This document shows positions 51,884 through 61,094 of a stretch of 64,000 nucleotides of DNA, one piece after another. How positions within the stretch are numbered: the stretch's first letter is position 1; the number at the start of each line of letters is the position of its first letter. Both the position numbers and the translations under genes were made by a program. The notes beneath the pieces were generated by a model. That model saw only the letters and a program-made list of their open reading frames with translations, searched no databases and was not told the origin of the DNA. This stretch comes from Deltaproteobacteria bacterium ADurb.Bin207 (lineage in GTDB: Bacteria > Myxococcota_A > Polyangia > Polyangiales > Polyangiaceae), in NCBI GenBank assembly GCA_002070115.1, contig MWCO01000004.1, positions 100,679 through 164,678 of the forward strand, written 5' to 3'.

Positions 51884-53650
51884 ATGAATCGGTTCTATCG
51901 GTATGCTTCCCATTCCGCCGCTTTCATGAGCCTCGCTGCTGCCCTAGGTGCTTGCAACCCCTCCAAACCCTCTCCCAGCCAAACCGTGACCTCGGCATCT
52001 TCGGTCCCGTCCGGTTCGGTGGGCGCAACCCATGCAAAACAGGAAGCGAATGCCTTGTTGAACACCTATCTTCTCGAACTGGCGAAACTCGAAAAGGCAC
52101 AAGCCTTGGCGTATTGGACCGCGGCCAACTCAGGGAAAAAAGAGGACTTCGACGCAGCCGCGCGGGCCGAGTTGGAACTCAAAAAATTGCACTCGAGTGC
52201 CGACCGTTACCGGCAGATCGTCTCGTTACTCGAACGAAAATCCGAACTTGAACCCCTTACCGTACGATCGCTCGAAATCGCCGAACTCGCCTTCAAAGGC
52301 AATCAGCTTCCGCCCGAACTGCTCGAAAAAATGGTGAATGCCAGCAGCGAAATCGAAAAAACTTTCAACACCTTTCGCGCACAACTCGAGGGCAAAAAAT
52401 ACTCGAACAATGAATTGCTCGACATGCTTGCCAAGCAGAAAGATTCGAAAAAACGCCAAGCCATTTGGGAGGGACTCAAACAAGTCGGCGAACGAGTCGG
52501 ACCCCAGATCATTGCCCTTGCCAAAATCCGAAACGAAGCCGCTACGAAACTCGGCTACGCCAACTACTGGGACATGCAAGTGCGCCTGCAAGAACACGAC
52601 CCCGAACGTCTGATGACCCTCTTTCAAGAACTAGAAAATCTCACCAACGCCCCCTTTGCCGCCATGAAAACCAAGCTCGATGAAGAGCTGGCCCAAAAGC
52701 TCCATGTCCGTCCCGAGGAAATGATGCCTTGGCATTACGATAACCCGTTTTTTCAAGACGCCCCCCCCTCGTCGAACGTGGACCTCGATGACTTCTACCA
52801 AGGCAAAAAAAAGGAAGATATCGTCGCCATCGCCAAGCAGTTCTACAGCGATATCGGTATCGATATCACTCCCGTTCTCGACAAAAGTGATTTGTACGAA
52901 CGAGACGGCAAAGACCAACATGCGTTTTGTATCGCCATCGATCGCGAGGGAGACGTTCGCACCTTATTGAATATCAAGCCGAAAGCCGAATGGATGGATA
53001 CGATGCTTCACGAGCAAGGACACGCCGTGTACTACCGGCTGCTCGACCACGAACTCCCTTACAACTTGAGAGAAGCGGCCCATATTTTCACCACCGAGGC
53101 GATCGCCATGATGTTCGGCGCTCTCGCCAAAAACCCCACGTGGATGACCCACTACGTGGGAGCGGACAAAAAGAAAGTCAAAGCCGCGGAAGCAGATATC
53201 CTCGAACAGCGCAGACGCGAGCAGCTCATCTTCACACGCTGGACCCTGGTGATGCTGCACTTCGAAAAAGCCTTGTACGAAAACCCCGACCAAGACCTCA
53301 ACCAACTCTGGTGGGATATCGTCGAAAAGTACCAGTCGTTGCGTCGCCCCCCCCACCGTCACGCCGCGGATTGGGCCTCGAAACCGCATTTCACCATCGC
53401 TCCCGTCTATTACCACAACTACATGCTCGGAGAACTTTTCGCGTCGCAGTTGCGAGCCTCGCTCGCCACCTTCGCACGACACGAAGGCCCAACCTCCACC
53501 CTTTCGTTCAATGGTCGCAAGGAGTTCGGTGAGTTTTTGACGAACAAAGTCTTCAAACCCGGCATGCGGATGAAATGGCCCCAATTCGTTCGAGCGGCCA
53601 CGGGTGAAGAACTGACGGCCAAGTATTTCGCTCGTGAGGTGGCCAGGTAA
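51884..53650 (+). CDS. M2-family (ACE-like) peptidyl-dipeptidase lipoprotein
   Basis: The 588-aa protein has a signal peptide with lipobox LGAC, so it is anchored in the envelope. The M2 zinc site is HEQGH at residues 376-380, followed by LREAAHIFTTEAIAMMF where the Glu is the third ligand; this spacing is that of angiotensin-converting enzyme. Family enzymes release C-terminal dipeptides. The length agrees with bacterial one-domain ACE homologues. The ribosome-binding site AGGAG lies 8 bp before the ATG at 51884. The Xaa-Pro aminopeptidase gene is the next gene downstream, and together they could degrade Pro-rich peptides. Confidence 0.92.
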   Translation: MNRFYRYASHSAAFMSLAAALGACNPSKPSPSQTVTSASSVPSGSVGATHAKQEANALLNTYLLELAKLEKAQALAYWTAANSGKKEDFDAAARAELELKKLHSSADRYRQIVSLLERKSELEPLTVRSLEIAELAFKGNQLPPELLEKMVNASSEIEKTFNTFRAQLEGKKYSNNELLDMLAKQKDSKKRQAIWEGLKQVGERVGPQIIALAKIRNEAATKLGYANYWDMQVRLQEHDPERLMTLFQELENLTNAPFAAMKTKLDEELAQKLHVRPEEMMPWHYDNPFFQDAPPSSNVDLDDFYQGKKKEDIVAIAKQFYSDIGIDITPVLDKSDLYERDGKDQHAFCIAIDREGDVRTLLNIKPKAEWMDTMLHEQGHAVYYRLLDHELPYNLREAAHIFTTEAIAMMFGALAKNPTWMTHYVGADKKKVKAAEADILEQRRREQLIFTRWTLVMLHFEKALYENPDQDLNQLWWDIVEKYQSLRRPPHRHAADWASKPHFTIAPVYYHNYMLGELFASQLRASLATFARHEGPTSTLSFNGRKEFGEFLTNKVFKPGMRMKWPQFVRAATGEELTAKYFAREVAR

Positions 53651-53726
53651 CACGATCCGCCAGCTTCCCGTTGCTCTTCCACTCTTTCGTTGTGTCTCAC
53701 CCGCCAGGCTCATTACACTGGCGCTC

Positions 53727-55130
53727 ATGCGCGCTTTCAAGACCCCCGTCTCCACGTTCGTGGCACGTCGAAACGCTTTGCATGCAACGATCCGCACGCC
53801 AGCCTTGCTTGCCGCCGGTGCGCTTCGGGCCCGCAACTATCCCGCGAACGGCTATCCGTTTCGAGCCAGCAGCCACTTCCTCTATCTGGTGGGAGCCGCC
53901 CTACCGTCCGCCGTACTATGGCTAAGTGATGGGAAATCAACGCTTTTTATCGAACCCGAGGAACCAGGGGCCGACCTTTGGGATGGCCCCAAACCATCGT
54001 TCGACTCCTTACGAGAAACACTTGGAATGGACCAGGTGCGGGACCTGTCCGAACTCGAGTCCGCCATCGAAGCACAACGCAACTCGATCGCGACTCTCCC
54101 CACGCAAGACGCCGCTTCCTGTGAGCTTCTTTCCCGGTGCCTGGGACGACAAATACAACCAGGTTCCGGTGCCAGCCTAAAGGATGGAGCGCCGGACGCT
54201 GCCTTGGCGGATGCGATGATCGCGTTGCGGTTGCGTCATGACGATGCGGCACTCGAACAGCTTCGGTGGGCCGCCAGCGTCACGGCGCAAGCTCACTTGG
54301 CGGGTATGCGCGCCACCCGGACGGCTCGCTCGGAAACGGAAATTTTCGGCGCGATGATGGGCGTATTGCGCACCGCGGGCCACGAAGACTCGTTTGGCCC
54401 CATCGTGAGCAAAAACGGCGAGGTGCTGCACAATATCCGCCATGACAATGCCTTGGCGGACGGGGACCTGGTTCTCGCCGATGTCGGAGGGGAGACTCCC
54501 GAAGGGTGGGCGGGGGATATCACGCGGGTATGGCCCGTGTCCGGAACGTTTTCTCCCACCCAGCGGGCGATTTACGATGTCGTTCTCGCGGCACAATGCA
54601 AAGCCATCGAGCGAGTTCGCATAGGGGTTCGGTATCGTGACATTCATGAGACGGCCAAACGCGTCATGGTGCAGGGGGTCCGGGACCTTGGGATTTTTCG
54701 CGGCGAGGTCGATGGTCTGCTCGAACGGGGTGCCGCGGCGATCTTCTTTCCCCATGGAATCGGCCACCTGTTAGGGCTCGACGTCCACGACATGGAAGAC
54801 CTGGGGGATCGCGCGGGATATGCTGCGGGAAGAACGCGTTCCAAAGCCTTTGGAGACTGCTACCTGCGGCTCGACCGGGATCTCGAACCGCGTATGGCTG
54901 TCACCATCGAGCCTGGTTTCTATCAAGTGCCAGCCATCCTGGCGAGTCCCGCGTACACCGCCGCCGTAGGAAACGACTTGCGTCGCGATGTGTTGGCCAA
55001 GTACGCCGACGTTCGGGGAATACGCATCGAAGACGACGTCGTCGTCACGCAAGGCGATCCGGAGGTTCTGACCAAGGAAGTTCCGAAAACAGCCGAAGAA
55101 GTGGAGGCCATCGTTCAGTCGGGCCGTTGA
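53727..55130 (+). CDS. pepP: Xaa-Pro aminopeptidase (M24B)
   Basis: The 467-aa protein follows the PepP layout: an N-terminal creatinase-like domain and a pita-bread catalytic half. Metal ligands are visible as the two Asp in VLADVGGETPEGWAGDITRVW, the His in FFPHGIGHLLGLDVHDM, the Glu in TIEPGFYQ and the Glu in RIEDDVVVT. It removes N-terminal residues that precede Pro; Mn2+ is the usual metal. The ATG at 53727 is used; the frame starts with GTG at 53634 inside the ACE-like gene. There is no signal peptide, so it is cytoplasmic. A degraded copy of its last 57 codons lies 0.4 kb downstream. Confidence 0.94.
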   Translation: MRAFKTPVSTFVARRNALHATIRTPALLAAGALRARNYPANGYPFRASSHFLYLVGAALPSAVLWLSDGKSTLFIEPEEPGADLWDGPKPSFDSLRETLGMDQVRDLSELESAIEAQRNSIATLPTQDAASCELLSRCLGRQIQPGSGASLKDGAPDAALADAMIALRLRHDDAALEQLRWAASVTAQAHLAGMRATRTARSETEIFGAMMGVLRTAGHEDSFGPIVSKNGEVLHNIRHDNALADGDLVLADVGGETPEGWAGDITRVWPVSGTFSPTQRAIYDVVLAAQCKAIERVRIGVRYRDIHETAKRVMVQGVRDLGIFRGEVDGLLERGAAAIFFPHGIGHLLGLDVHDMEDLGDRAGYAAGRTRSKAFGDCYLRLDRDLEPRMAVTIEPGFYQVPAILASPAYTAAVGNDLRRDVLAKYADVRGIRIEDDVVVTQGDPEVLTKEVPKTAEEVEAIVQSGR

Positions 55131-55550
55131 CGGCAAATCCACAACCCCGCGGATCCGACCGGTGGTTGACAGGTATCCATACTCGGACACCTTTTCATCC
55201 ATCCGTGGTGCCGTACAAACCGCCTGCCCGATGGAGATAGCCAATGCGACGGTCGAGGCGGCACCAGCTCATTTCAATCCACGATGCACGGCATGGCTCG
55301 ACGGCCAACGAGAACCAATTTGCTGCCGTGGGAGATGCATCGAAGCGGCTGGCAGAGAGAGCCCCAACTGTCGTTTCCACGCTTCCGAACGGGTGACGGA
55401 TGTGGATGGTTCAGACGGTCTCCTCGGTAACGACGGAAACAGCGAATTGACTTTCGCGCACGTATCCAAAGACCTCAGACTGTTGTTAGAAAACGTTCAC
55501 TACATCATTATCAGACAAACAGACGGAACGAGCGTCGGCCTGGGGGTATC
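55131..55550. other. Non-coding stretch between pepP and its remnant copy
   Basis: This 420-bp stretch has no convincing gene. It may represent the decayed body of the paralogue whose 3' end survives at 55551-55724, but similarity to pepP cannot be followed here by eye. Confidence 0.4.
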
Positions 55551-55724
55551 GGCATCATCGGGAACGACCTGCGCCGCGGTAGAATGGCAACGCACTCCGA
55601 TCTTCGGAAAACTCGCATCGAAGACCAAACCATCGTCGAGCCAAGGGGATCGAGGGTTCTGCCCAAGGAGGTTCCGAAAGCAGCCACGATGGTGGAGGTT
55701 GTCATGCAGGGGGGCTGTCGATGA
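55551..55724 (+). pseudogene. C-terminal remnant of a second Xaa-Pro aminopeptidase
   Basis: Read in frame 1 from 55551, the stretch gives 57 codons and a stop that align with the pepP C-terminus. IGNDLRR, TRIEDQTIV and LPKEVPKAA match VGNDLRR, IRIEDDVVV and LTKEVPKTA of pepP in the same order and spacing. The intact gene ends at 55130, so this is a downstream paralogous fragment. The upstream catalytic part is absent, so it cannot encode an active enzyme. A local tandem duplication with decay, or recombination with a second pepP-like gene, would explain it. Confidence 0.75.
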
Positions 55725-55837
55725 CAAGCTGGACCAACACGAAACAGGCCGTTGTTTACCGCCCATCCAGGCTTGGGTATCCTACCATACCAGCGGTATT
55801 GCTCTGTCTCCATTTTCAATTGCATAGAGGCTACTCA

Positions 55838-56443
55838 ATGAACATGAAGCGAATGCTGGGAATTGGCTTTTCGGTGGGGCTGCTATGGTTCGTGGGTTGC
55901 ACCCCTTCCAAGGTACGCTGGGAACCGCGACAACCATCCCCCCGCCCGATGGAGAGGCGTGCGCAATCGAGTGTCGAAATATTTGACGGCCAAGCTCCCA
56001 ATCGACCCAATCTTGAAGTGGGTGTACTGACAGCCGGCCAATCGCGCCCCAAAAGCGACGCGGCGGCCAGTCAATTGAAGGCAAAATTCATCAAACGCGC
56101 GGCAGAAATAGGTTGTGACGCCATTGTCATACGGGATGCATCGGGTGCGGTTTCTTCAAAAGGAGGTGCCTTGGAAGCCGGCTGCTTGATGTGGACAGAA
56201 GATGCGCCAGCCGCGGTGGCAGGGACACCATCCGGGCCGAATTGCACGAGAGACTACGATTGCCAAGGAGAGCAAGTTTGTAACAACGGAACATGTACGG
56301 AACCGGCTGGCGCTACGGATCCCAACGGTGCTTCGGAACGTTCCGGATGCAAGACGGATTTGGATTGCAAAGGGGATCGCATTTGTGAAGACGGAAAATG
56401 CACAGCCCCCGAAAAAGAACCCAAGCAAGATGGTGGTACCTAA
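55838..56443 (+). CDS. Lipoprotein with two Cys-rich repeats
   Basis: The 201-aa protein has a signal peptide with lipobox FVGC. The first 100 residues of the mature part form an unassigned alpha/beta domain (PNLEVGVLTAGQ and IGCDAIVIRDASG). The C-terminal part has two similar 18-residue Cys motifs, CTRDYDCQGEQVCNNGTC and CKTDLDCKGDRICEDGKC, four Cys each, separated by a Gly/Pro/Ala linker. Such Dickkopf-like Cys repeats occur in myxobacterial surface lipoproteins. The ribosome-binding site AGAGG is 8 bp before the ATG. Function unknown. Confidence 0.76.
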   Translation: MNMKRMLGIGFSVGLLWFVGCTPSKVRWEPRQPSPRPMERRAQSSVEIFDGQAPNRPNLEVGVLTAGQSRPKSDAAASQLKAKFIKRAAEIGCDAIVIRDASGAVSSKGGALEAGCLMWTEDAPAAVAGTPSGPNCTRDYDCQGEQVCNNGTCTEPAGATDPNGASERSGCKTDLDCKGDRICEDGKCTAPEKEPKQDGGT

Positions 56444-56901
56444 CGCGCTCTAGCGGTTTGGGCGGTGGCACGTGGATGTCCGGCCTTTTCCACGTTGGGC
56501 ACAAGAAGCATAACGTCCCCACTGACGGCGAGTTCTTGCCTCAGGTACGGAGCGGCGGATGATCTACCTTGCCGTGATCGGAGCCGAGTCGCATGGCTCA
56601 TGCACAAATGGGTGAGCCGTGCGACCCCACGGCTTGACTATAGGTGATATCTGTCGCCAGGTCAGAGAGTCCTTCGCGAACTAAGGAAAACGTCTCTATT
56701 TTTTCCACTGCGGAGGCGCATTGCCTGTCGCGCCCGGCCCGGAGAAAATGGGTGCGAAAACAAATATCTTGAACGAAAAAAACGTACATGCGCGAGCATC
56801 TGGCCCCGGGTCCCGTAGGGTGCTCTCTTGCAAGCCACAAGCGTTCTGGTAGGTTCCGCTCACTTCATCGGCACGGGGCATATCGCCTCGAGGAGAGCGG
56901 A
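56444..56901. other. Intergenic region upstream of sdhC
   Basis: No convincing gene is seen in this 458-bp stretch. It should carry the sdhCAB promoter, but no clear -35/-10 pair could be identified. A hairpin near its left end is listed separately. Confidence 0.45.
56470..56495 (+). terminator. Possible terminator hairpin after the Cys-repeat lipoprotein gene
   Basis: ACGTGGA (56470-56476) pairs with TCCACGT (56489-56495), a 7-bp stem with a 12-nt loop, 27 bp after the stop codon. There is no U-tract, so this is a weak call. Confidence 0.3.
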
Positions 56902-57561
56902 ATGGTTCGTCGGCTCGACATGGTACTGTCGTCGATTGGGAAAAAGGAGTTGATGGCCCTATCGGGATTGGGGTTCATCGGATTCCTGGTCGCGCATTTG
57001 GCGGGCAACTTCACGATCCTATCTGGGGCAGAGGCGCTGGATGGGTACGCGGCCAAACTCGAGGCTCTTGGGCCGCTCGTTTGGGTTGCGGAAGCGGGAA
57101 TGGTTACGATGGCCTTGGTCCACGTACTGGTGGGCATCACGCTGGTGGTGCGCAATCTTCAAGCGCGGGGACAGCGCTATGCGATGAAAAAGTCCGAGGG
57201 CGGCCGGACAATCGGGTCACGAACGATGTGGTTGACCGGGCCGTGGATTCTCGTGTTCGTGGGGATTCACCTGGCGCAGTTCACGTTTCCCCACAAGTTG
57301 ACAGAGGAAGCGCCTGCGCTTTCCAAACTGGTTGCCGAGCAGTTGTCGGACCCCATTTGGGCCGGGTATTACGTCGTGACGATGCTTATTTTGGCGTTGC
57401 ACGTGAGCCATGGATTTTGGAGCGCGTTTCAAACGCTCGGAGCGGCGCCGTCACGCAGTGGATACCTTCGAGACACGGCCGTTCTGTTGGCATTCGTATT
57501 TGGAGCAGGATTTTCACTGCTTGCGTTTATGGTTTTCAACGTCCCCGACTTGTTGAAGTAG
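56902..57561 (+). CDS. sdhC: Succinate dehydrogenase cytochrome b subunit (B-type)
   Basis: The 219-aa protein has five hydrophobic spans, matching single-chain di-heme SdhC of the B-type found in Bacteroidetes and delta/epsilon lineages. His residues in the spans ([28 protein letters not shown] and ALHVSHGF) are the likely heme ligands. It anchors the SdhAB enzyme in the inner membrane and links succinate oxidation to menaquinone or ubiquinone. The ATG at 56902 follows GAGGAG. It is the first gene of sdhCAB; sdhA begins 19 bp later. Confidence 0.94.
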   Translation: MVRRLDMVLSSIGKKELMALSGLGFIGFLVAHLAGNFTILSGAEALDGYAAKLEALGPLVWVAEAGMVTMALVHVLVGITLVVRNLQARGQRYAMKKSEGGRTIGSRTMWLTGPWILVFVGIHLAQFTFPHKLTEEAPALSKLVAEQLSDPIWAGYYVVTMLILALHVSHGFWSAFQTLGAAPSRSGYLRDTAVLLAFVFGAGFSLLAFMVFNVPDLLK

Positions 57562-57580
57562 GCCACAGGAGAGATTCGAC

Positions 57581-59497
57581 ATGACGCAACTCGATGCCAA
57601 AATCCCCGGTGGTCCTCTCGAGCAGAAGTGGGAGCGCCACCAATTCGAACTCAAGCTGGTCAATCCCGCGAACAAGCGAAAATTCGAGGTGATCGTGGTG
57701 GGCACGGGACTCGCCGGCGCCTCCGCCGCGGCCACCCTCGCGGAACTCGGCTACAAGGTCAAATGCTTCGGAATCCACGATAGCCCACGACGGGCTCATT
57801 CGATCGCTGCCCAAGGTGGCATCAACGCCGCCAAAAACTACCAAAACGATGGCGATAGCATCTATCGGCTCTTTTATGACACGGTCAAAGGGGGCGATTA
57901 CCGCGCCAGGGAGGCCAATGTCTATCGGCTCGCCACCGTCAGCAACCTCATTATCGACCATTGTGTGGCGCAAGGAATCCCCTTCGCGCGGGATTATGGC
58001 GGAACCCTTGCCAATCGCTCCTTCGGAGGCGCGCAGGTTTCTCGTACGTTCTACGCCCGCGGCCAGACCGGACAGCAGCTTTTGCTCGGCGCCTACGCCT
58101 CCCTGAACCGACAAATCCACCTTGGCGGCGTAACAATGTTCACCCGCCGAGAAATGCTCGATCTTATCGTCGTGCAGGGCCACGCCCGAGGCATCCTGGT
58201 GCGTAACCTGTTGACCGGAGAATACGAACGACACGTTGCCGACGCGGTCATTCTCGCCACCGGCGGTTATGCGAACGTGTTTTTCCTGTCCACCAACGCG
58301 ATCAATTCCAATGTGAGCGCCGCGTGGCGCTGTCACAAACGCGGCGCCTTTTTCGCCAACCCTTGCTACACGCAAATTCATCCGACCTGCATTCCGGTCC
58401 ACGGCGACAAGCAGTCCAAACTCACCTTGATGAGCGAAAGTCTTCGCAATGATGGAAGAGTCTGGACTTCGAAAAAGAAAGGCGACAAGCGCACTCCCAA
58501 CGATATCGACGAATCCGAAAGGGATTATTACCTCGAGCGTCGTTATCCGAGTTTCGGCAACCTCGTGCCTCGCGACGTTGCCTCTCGCGCGGCCAAAGAG
58601 CGAGTCGACGCTGGGCATGGTGTTGGGTCGACGGGCGTGGCCGTTTACCTCGACTTCAAGGATGCCATCGAGAGGGTGGGCCGCGAGGCCATCGAAAAAA
58701 AATACGGAAACCTCTTCGAGATGTACGAAAGAATCACGGGAGAGGATCCGTATACCACGCCCATGATGATCTATCCCGCCCTTCATTACACGATGGGAGG
58801 ATTGTGGGTCGACTACGACTTGATGAGCACCATCCCCGGCCTATTCGTTCTTGGGGAAGCGAACTTTTCCGACCACGGAGCCAATCGTCTCGGCGCCAGC
58901 GCTCTGATGCAAGGCTTGGCGGACGGCTACTTCGTCATTCCCTACACCTTGGGTGGCTATCTTGGGAGCACGAAACTGCCGAAGGTCAACGACACGGATG
59001 ATGCTTTCAAGCAGGCTCAAGACACTGCGGAGAAGCGAGTCAATAAACTCATGACGGCCAAAGGCAAGCGTACTCCGGCGGATTTCCACAAGGAATTGGG
59101 ACTGCTTCTGTGGGAAAAATGCGGCATGGCCCGCAACGAACAGGGATTGAAAGAAGCCCTTTCGAAAATTCCAAAAATCCGCGAGGAATTTTGGGAAAAC
59201 GTGATCGTTCCGGGAGATGCCAAAGACCTGAATCAGACGCTCGAACGCGCCAACCGAGTCGCGGACTACCTGGAATTCGCTGAACTTCTCGTTCGCGATG
59301 CGCTCGAACGCAAAGAATCGTGTGGCGGTCACTTCCGCGAAGAACATCAAACGGAGGAAGGGGAAGCCTTACGCGACGACGATAACTTCTGCCATGTCGC
59401 CGCCTGGGAGCATATCGGTGACGATCAATCTCCGACGCGGCATATCGAACCTCTGACCTTTGAGCGCGTTCCACTGACGCAGAGGAGCTATAAATAG
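57581..59497 (+). CDS. sdhA: Succinate dehydrogenase flavoprotein subunit
   Basis: The 638-aa protein carries the FAD-binding Rossmann motif [17 protein letters not shown]. The covalent-flavin region is [24 protein letters not shown], whose His is the expected FAD link. The substrate-binding motif [10 protein letters not shown] and the second FAD block [20 protein letters not shown] follow. It oxidises succinate to fumarate in the cytoplasmic part of complex II. The ribosome-binding site AGGAGAG precedes the ATG. It is 19 bp after sdhC and is followed directly by sdhB. Confidence 0.97.
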   Translation: MTQLDAKIPGGPLEQKWERHQFELKLVNPANKRKFEVIVVGTGLAGASAAATLAELGYKVKCFGIHDSPRRAHSIAAQGGINAAKNYQNDGDSIYRLFYDTVKGGDYRAREANVYRLATVSNLIIDHCVAQGIPFARDYGGTLANRSFGGAQVSRTFYARGQTGQQLLLGAYASLNRQIHLGGVTMFTRREMLDLIVVQGHARGILVRNLLTGEYERHVADAVILATGGYANVFFLSTNAINSNVSAAWRCHKRGAFFANPCYTQIHPTCIPVHGDKQSKLTLMSESLRNDGRVWTSKKKGDKRTPNDIDESERDYYLERRYPSFGNLVPRDVASRAAKERVDAGHGVGSTGVAVYLDFKDAIERVGREAIEKKYGNLFEMYERITGEDPYTTPMMIYPALHYTMGGLWVDYDLMSTIPGLFVLGEANFSDHGANRLGASALMQGLADGYFVIPYTLGGYLGSTKLPKVNDTDDAFKQAQDTAEKRVNKLMTAKGKRTPADFHKELGLLLWEKCGMARNEQGLKEALSKIPKIREEFWENVIVPGDAKDLNQTLERANRVADYLEFAELLVRDALERKESCGGHFREEHQTEEGEALRDDDNFCHVAAWEHIGDDQSPTRHIEPLTFERVPLTQRSYK

Positions 59498-60247
59498 ATG
59501 GAACTCACGCTTCGAGTTTGGCGTCAGGCTGGTCCCAACGCCCCTGGGAAGTTCGAAGACTATCAGGCAAAAGATGTGTCTCCGGACATGTCTTTTCTCG
59601 AGATGCTCGACTTCGTCAACGAAGACCTGATTCGGCAGGGCAAAGAACCCATTACGTTCGAGCATGATTGCCGCGAAGGCATTTGCGGATGCTGCGGCAC
59701 CATGGTCAACGGCAAAGCCCACGGCGGTTTTGAGGGCACCACGCTTTGCCAGGTACACATGCGCCACTTCAAAAACGGCGACACCATCATCGTGGAACCC
59801 TGGCGTTCTCGTGTTTTTCCCGTTCTCAAAGACCTGATGGTGGACCGTTCCCCCTTCGACAAAATCCTCCATGCCGGCGGATATGTCTCGGTCAACGTGG
59901 GCGGCGCTCCCGACGCCAACGCCATCCCCATCAGTCCCAATGCCCAGGATACGGCCATGGACGCGGCGCAATGCATCGGTTGCGGAGCCTGTGTCGCCGC
60001 CTGCCCCAATGGTTCCGCCATGCTATTCGTCAGCGCCAAGGTCTCTCATCTCGACGTCCTTCCCCAAGGCAAAGTCGAAACCGTTCGTCGCACGCGAGCC
60101 ATGATTGCCAAGATGGACGAACTCGGTTTTGGCAACTGCACCAACCATGCGGAATGCGAAATGGCTTGCCCGAAGAAAATTTCCATCAGCCATATCGCGA
60201 GAGCCAACCGCAGTTTTTGGCGCGCCTTGTTCTCCCACGAAAGCTGA
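59498..60247 (+). CDS. sdhB: Succinate dehydrogenase iron-sulfur subunit
   Basis: The 249-aa protein has the three expected cluster motifs. The N-terminal 2Fe-2S set is [15 protein letters not shown] plus a later Cys in TTLCQVHM. The 4Fe-4S and 3Fe-4S sets are [15 protein letters not shown] and [15 protein letters not shown]. It transfers electrons from FAD in SdhA to heme in SdhC. The ATG begins immediately after the sdhA stop (59495-59497), so translation is tightly coupled. A hairpin overlaps the stop. Confidence 0.96.
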   Translation: MELTLRVWRQAGPNAPGKFEDYQAKDVSPDMSFLEMLDFVNEDLIRQGKEPITFEHDCREGICGCCGTMVNGKAHGGFEGTTLCQVHMRHFKNGDTIIVEPWRSRVFPVLKDLMVDRSPFDKILHAGGYVSVNVGGAPDANAIPISPNAQDTAMDAAQCIGCGACVAACPNGSAMLFVSAKVSHLDVLPQGKVETVRRTRAMIAKMDELGFGNCTNHAECEMACPKKISISHIARANRSFWRALFSHES

Positions 60248-60258
60248 ACCTTCGTGGG
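60234..60258 (+). terminator. Possible terminator hairpin overlapping the sdhB stop
   Basis: CCCACGAA (60234-60241) pairs with TTCGTGGG (60251-60258), an 8-bp perfect stem and 9-nt loop that includes the stop codon TGA (60245-60247). There is no U-tract downstream, so it may act as an mRNA 3' stability stem rather than a terminator. Confidence 0.4.
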
Positions 60259-60330
60259 CGTGCCGACCGATGCTCACCGCGATCTTGCCCGCGAATCTCG
60301 GTTCCTCCCACCATAAGCGATACCAAGCCC

Positions 60331-60540
60331 CTACCACGACGCCGCTTCAAGAGCGCGTGTTGCGAACACCGCGGCCTTCACGTTCTGCACTGCAGAAACG
60401 TCCGCCATCTTTCGAACGATAGCGGTCTGTTGTCCATCACCGACTTCATAGCCGCAGACCCCAGTCACAGATCGGATGACCGCCTGGGGAAAAAGTAGGT
60501 CTCCCTTTCTCGCTGCTTTCTCACAATTCGGGATATCAGG
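60331..60540 (-). pseudogene. Possible 3' fragment of an interrupted gene
   Basis: Read on the minus strand, the region ends in a coding-like segment, DLLFPQAVIRSVTGVCGYE then VGDGQQTAIVRKMADVSAV, continuing KAAVFATRALEAASW and a stop. Upstream, the same frame runs into Arg/Ser-rich sequence opposite the fragment at 60579-60917, so no start is convincing. No family was recognised. It may be the C-terminal end of a gene truncated by the mobile element or an earlier event. Confidence 0.3.
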
Positions 60541-60578
60541 GGATTGCTGCCAGGGCTCTACCCCCAGCTTCAGGCGTC

Positions 60579-60917
60579 TTACCGGTAGGGAGCCCCGGTC
60601 CTCAGCAGAAACGTTGAAGTCGCGCGAAGGAGGTCCTCGAAGGCGCCGTCGAGTTCCTCTCCGGTCAAGAGCCAACGAAGCTTGTCGTCCACTCGCTCCT
60701 CCCGATGGTGCGATGGGAGTTGGGCCAGTTCCTCCGGCGAGCCGGTCAGATCGACCAAGAGCCACCGCTGCGGGAGAAAGCGGATTTCCGAGGCTACCCC
60801 TTCAGGCCAACGGATCTCGCATAAGTCTGCTTCAAGGGTCACACCATGCTTTGATGATGAGGCTTTGACGCGACTGACGGCTAGAGGGGCAGTTCCCTCG
60901 TCGAGCTTCAGATCCAC
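60579..60917 (-). pseudogene. N-terminally truncated gene fragment
   Basis: The frame (112 codons from a GTG) has codon choice like real genes (CTC, CGC, GAC, GCC) and amphipathic segments (LCEIRWPEGVASEIRFLPQR, then WLLVDLTGSPEELAQL). Upstream of the GTG the frame continues only four codons (GVRWG leads into the Val) before a TGA, and there is no ribosome-binding site. This looks like a fragment whose 5' end was lost at about 60930, where the mobile-element sequence may begin. A small intact gene cannot be excluded. No family recognised. Confidence 0.35.
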
Positions 60918-61094
60918 CCCCCAACGGACCCCTCAATCCAAAGGCAAGGGGACCGTGTGGTCGGGACCCGTCGACAGAAATTTTTTCCACAACCCAGCTT
61001 GGATTAATAATGAGAGCAGGTCCGCCATGGTGGCGACCAGGAAGACGGATAGGAAGTGGCCCGCCGTCGCTAGCACCGACGCGGGCCGTGGAGG

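Noticed and set aside
55162..55827. Plus-strand open frame of 221 codons after pepP
   Set aside because: It is out of frame with the pepP remnant, has no ribosome-binding site or domain, and runs through the start of the next lipoprotein gene.
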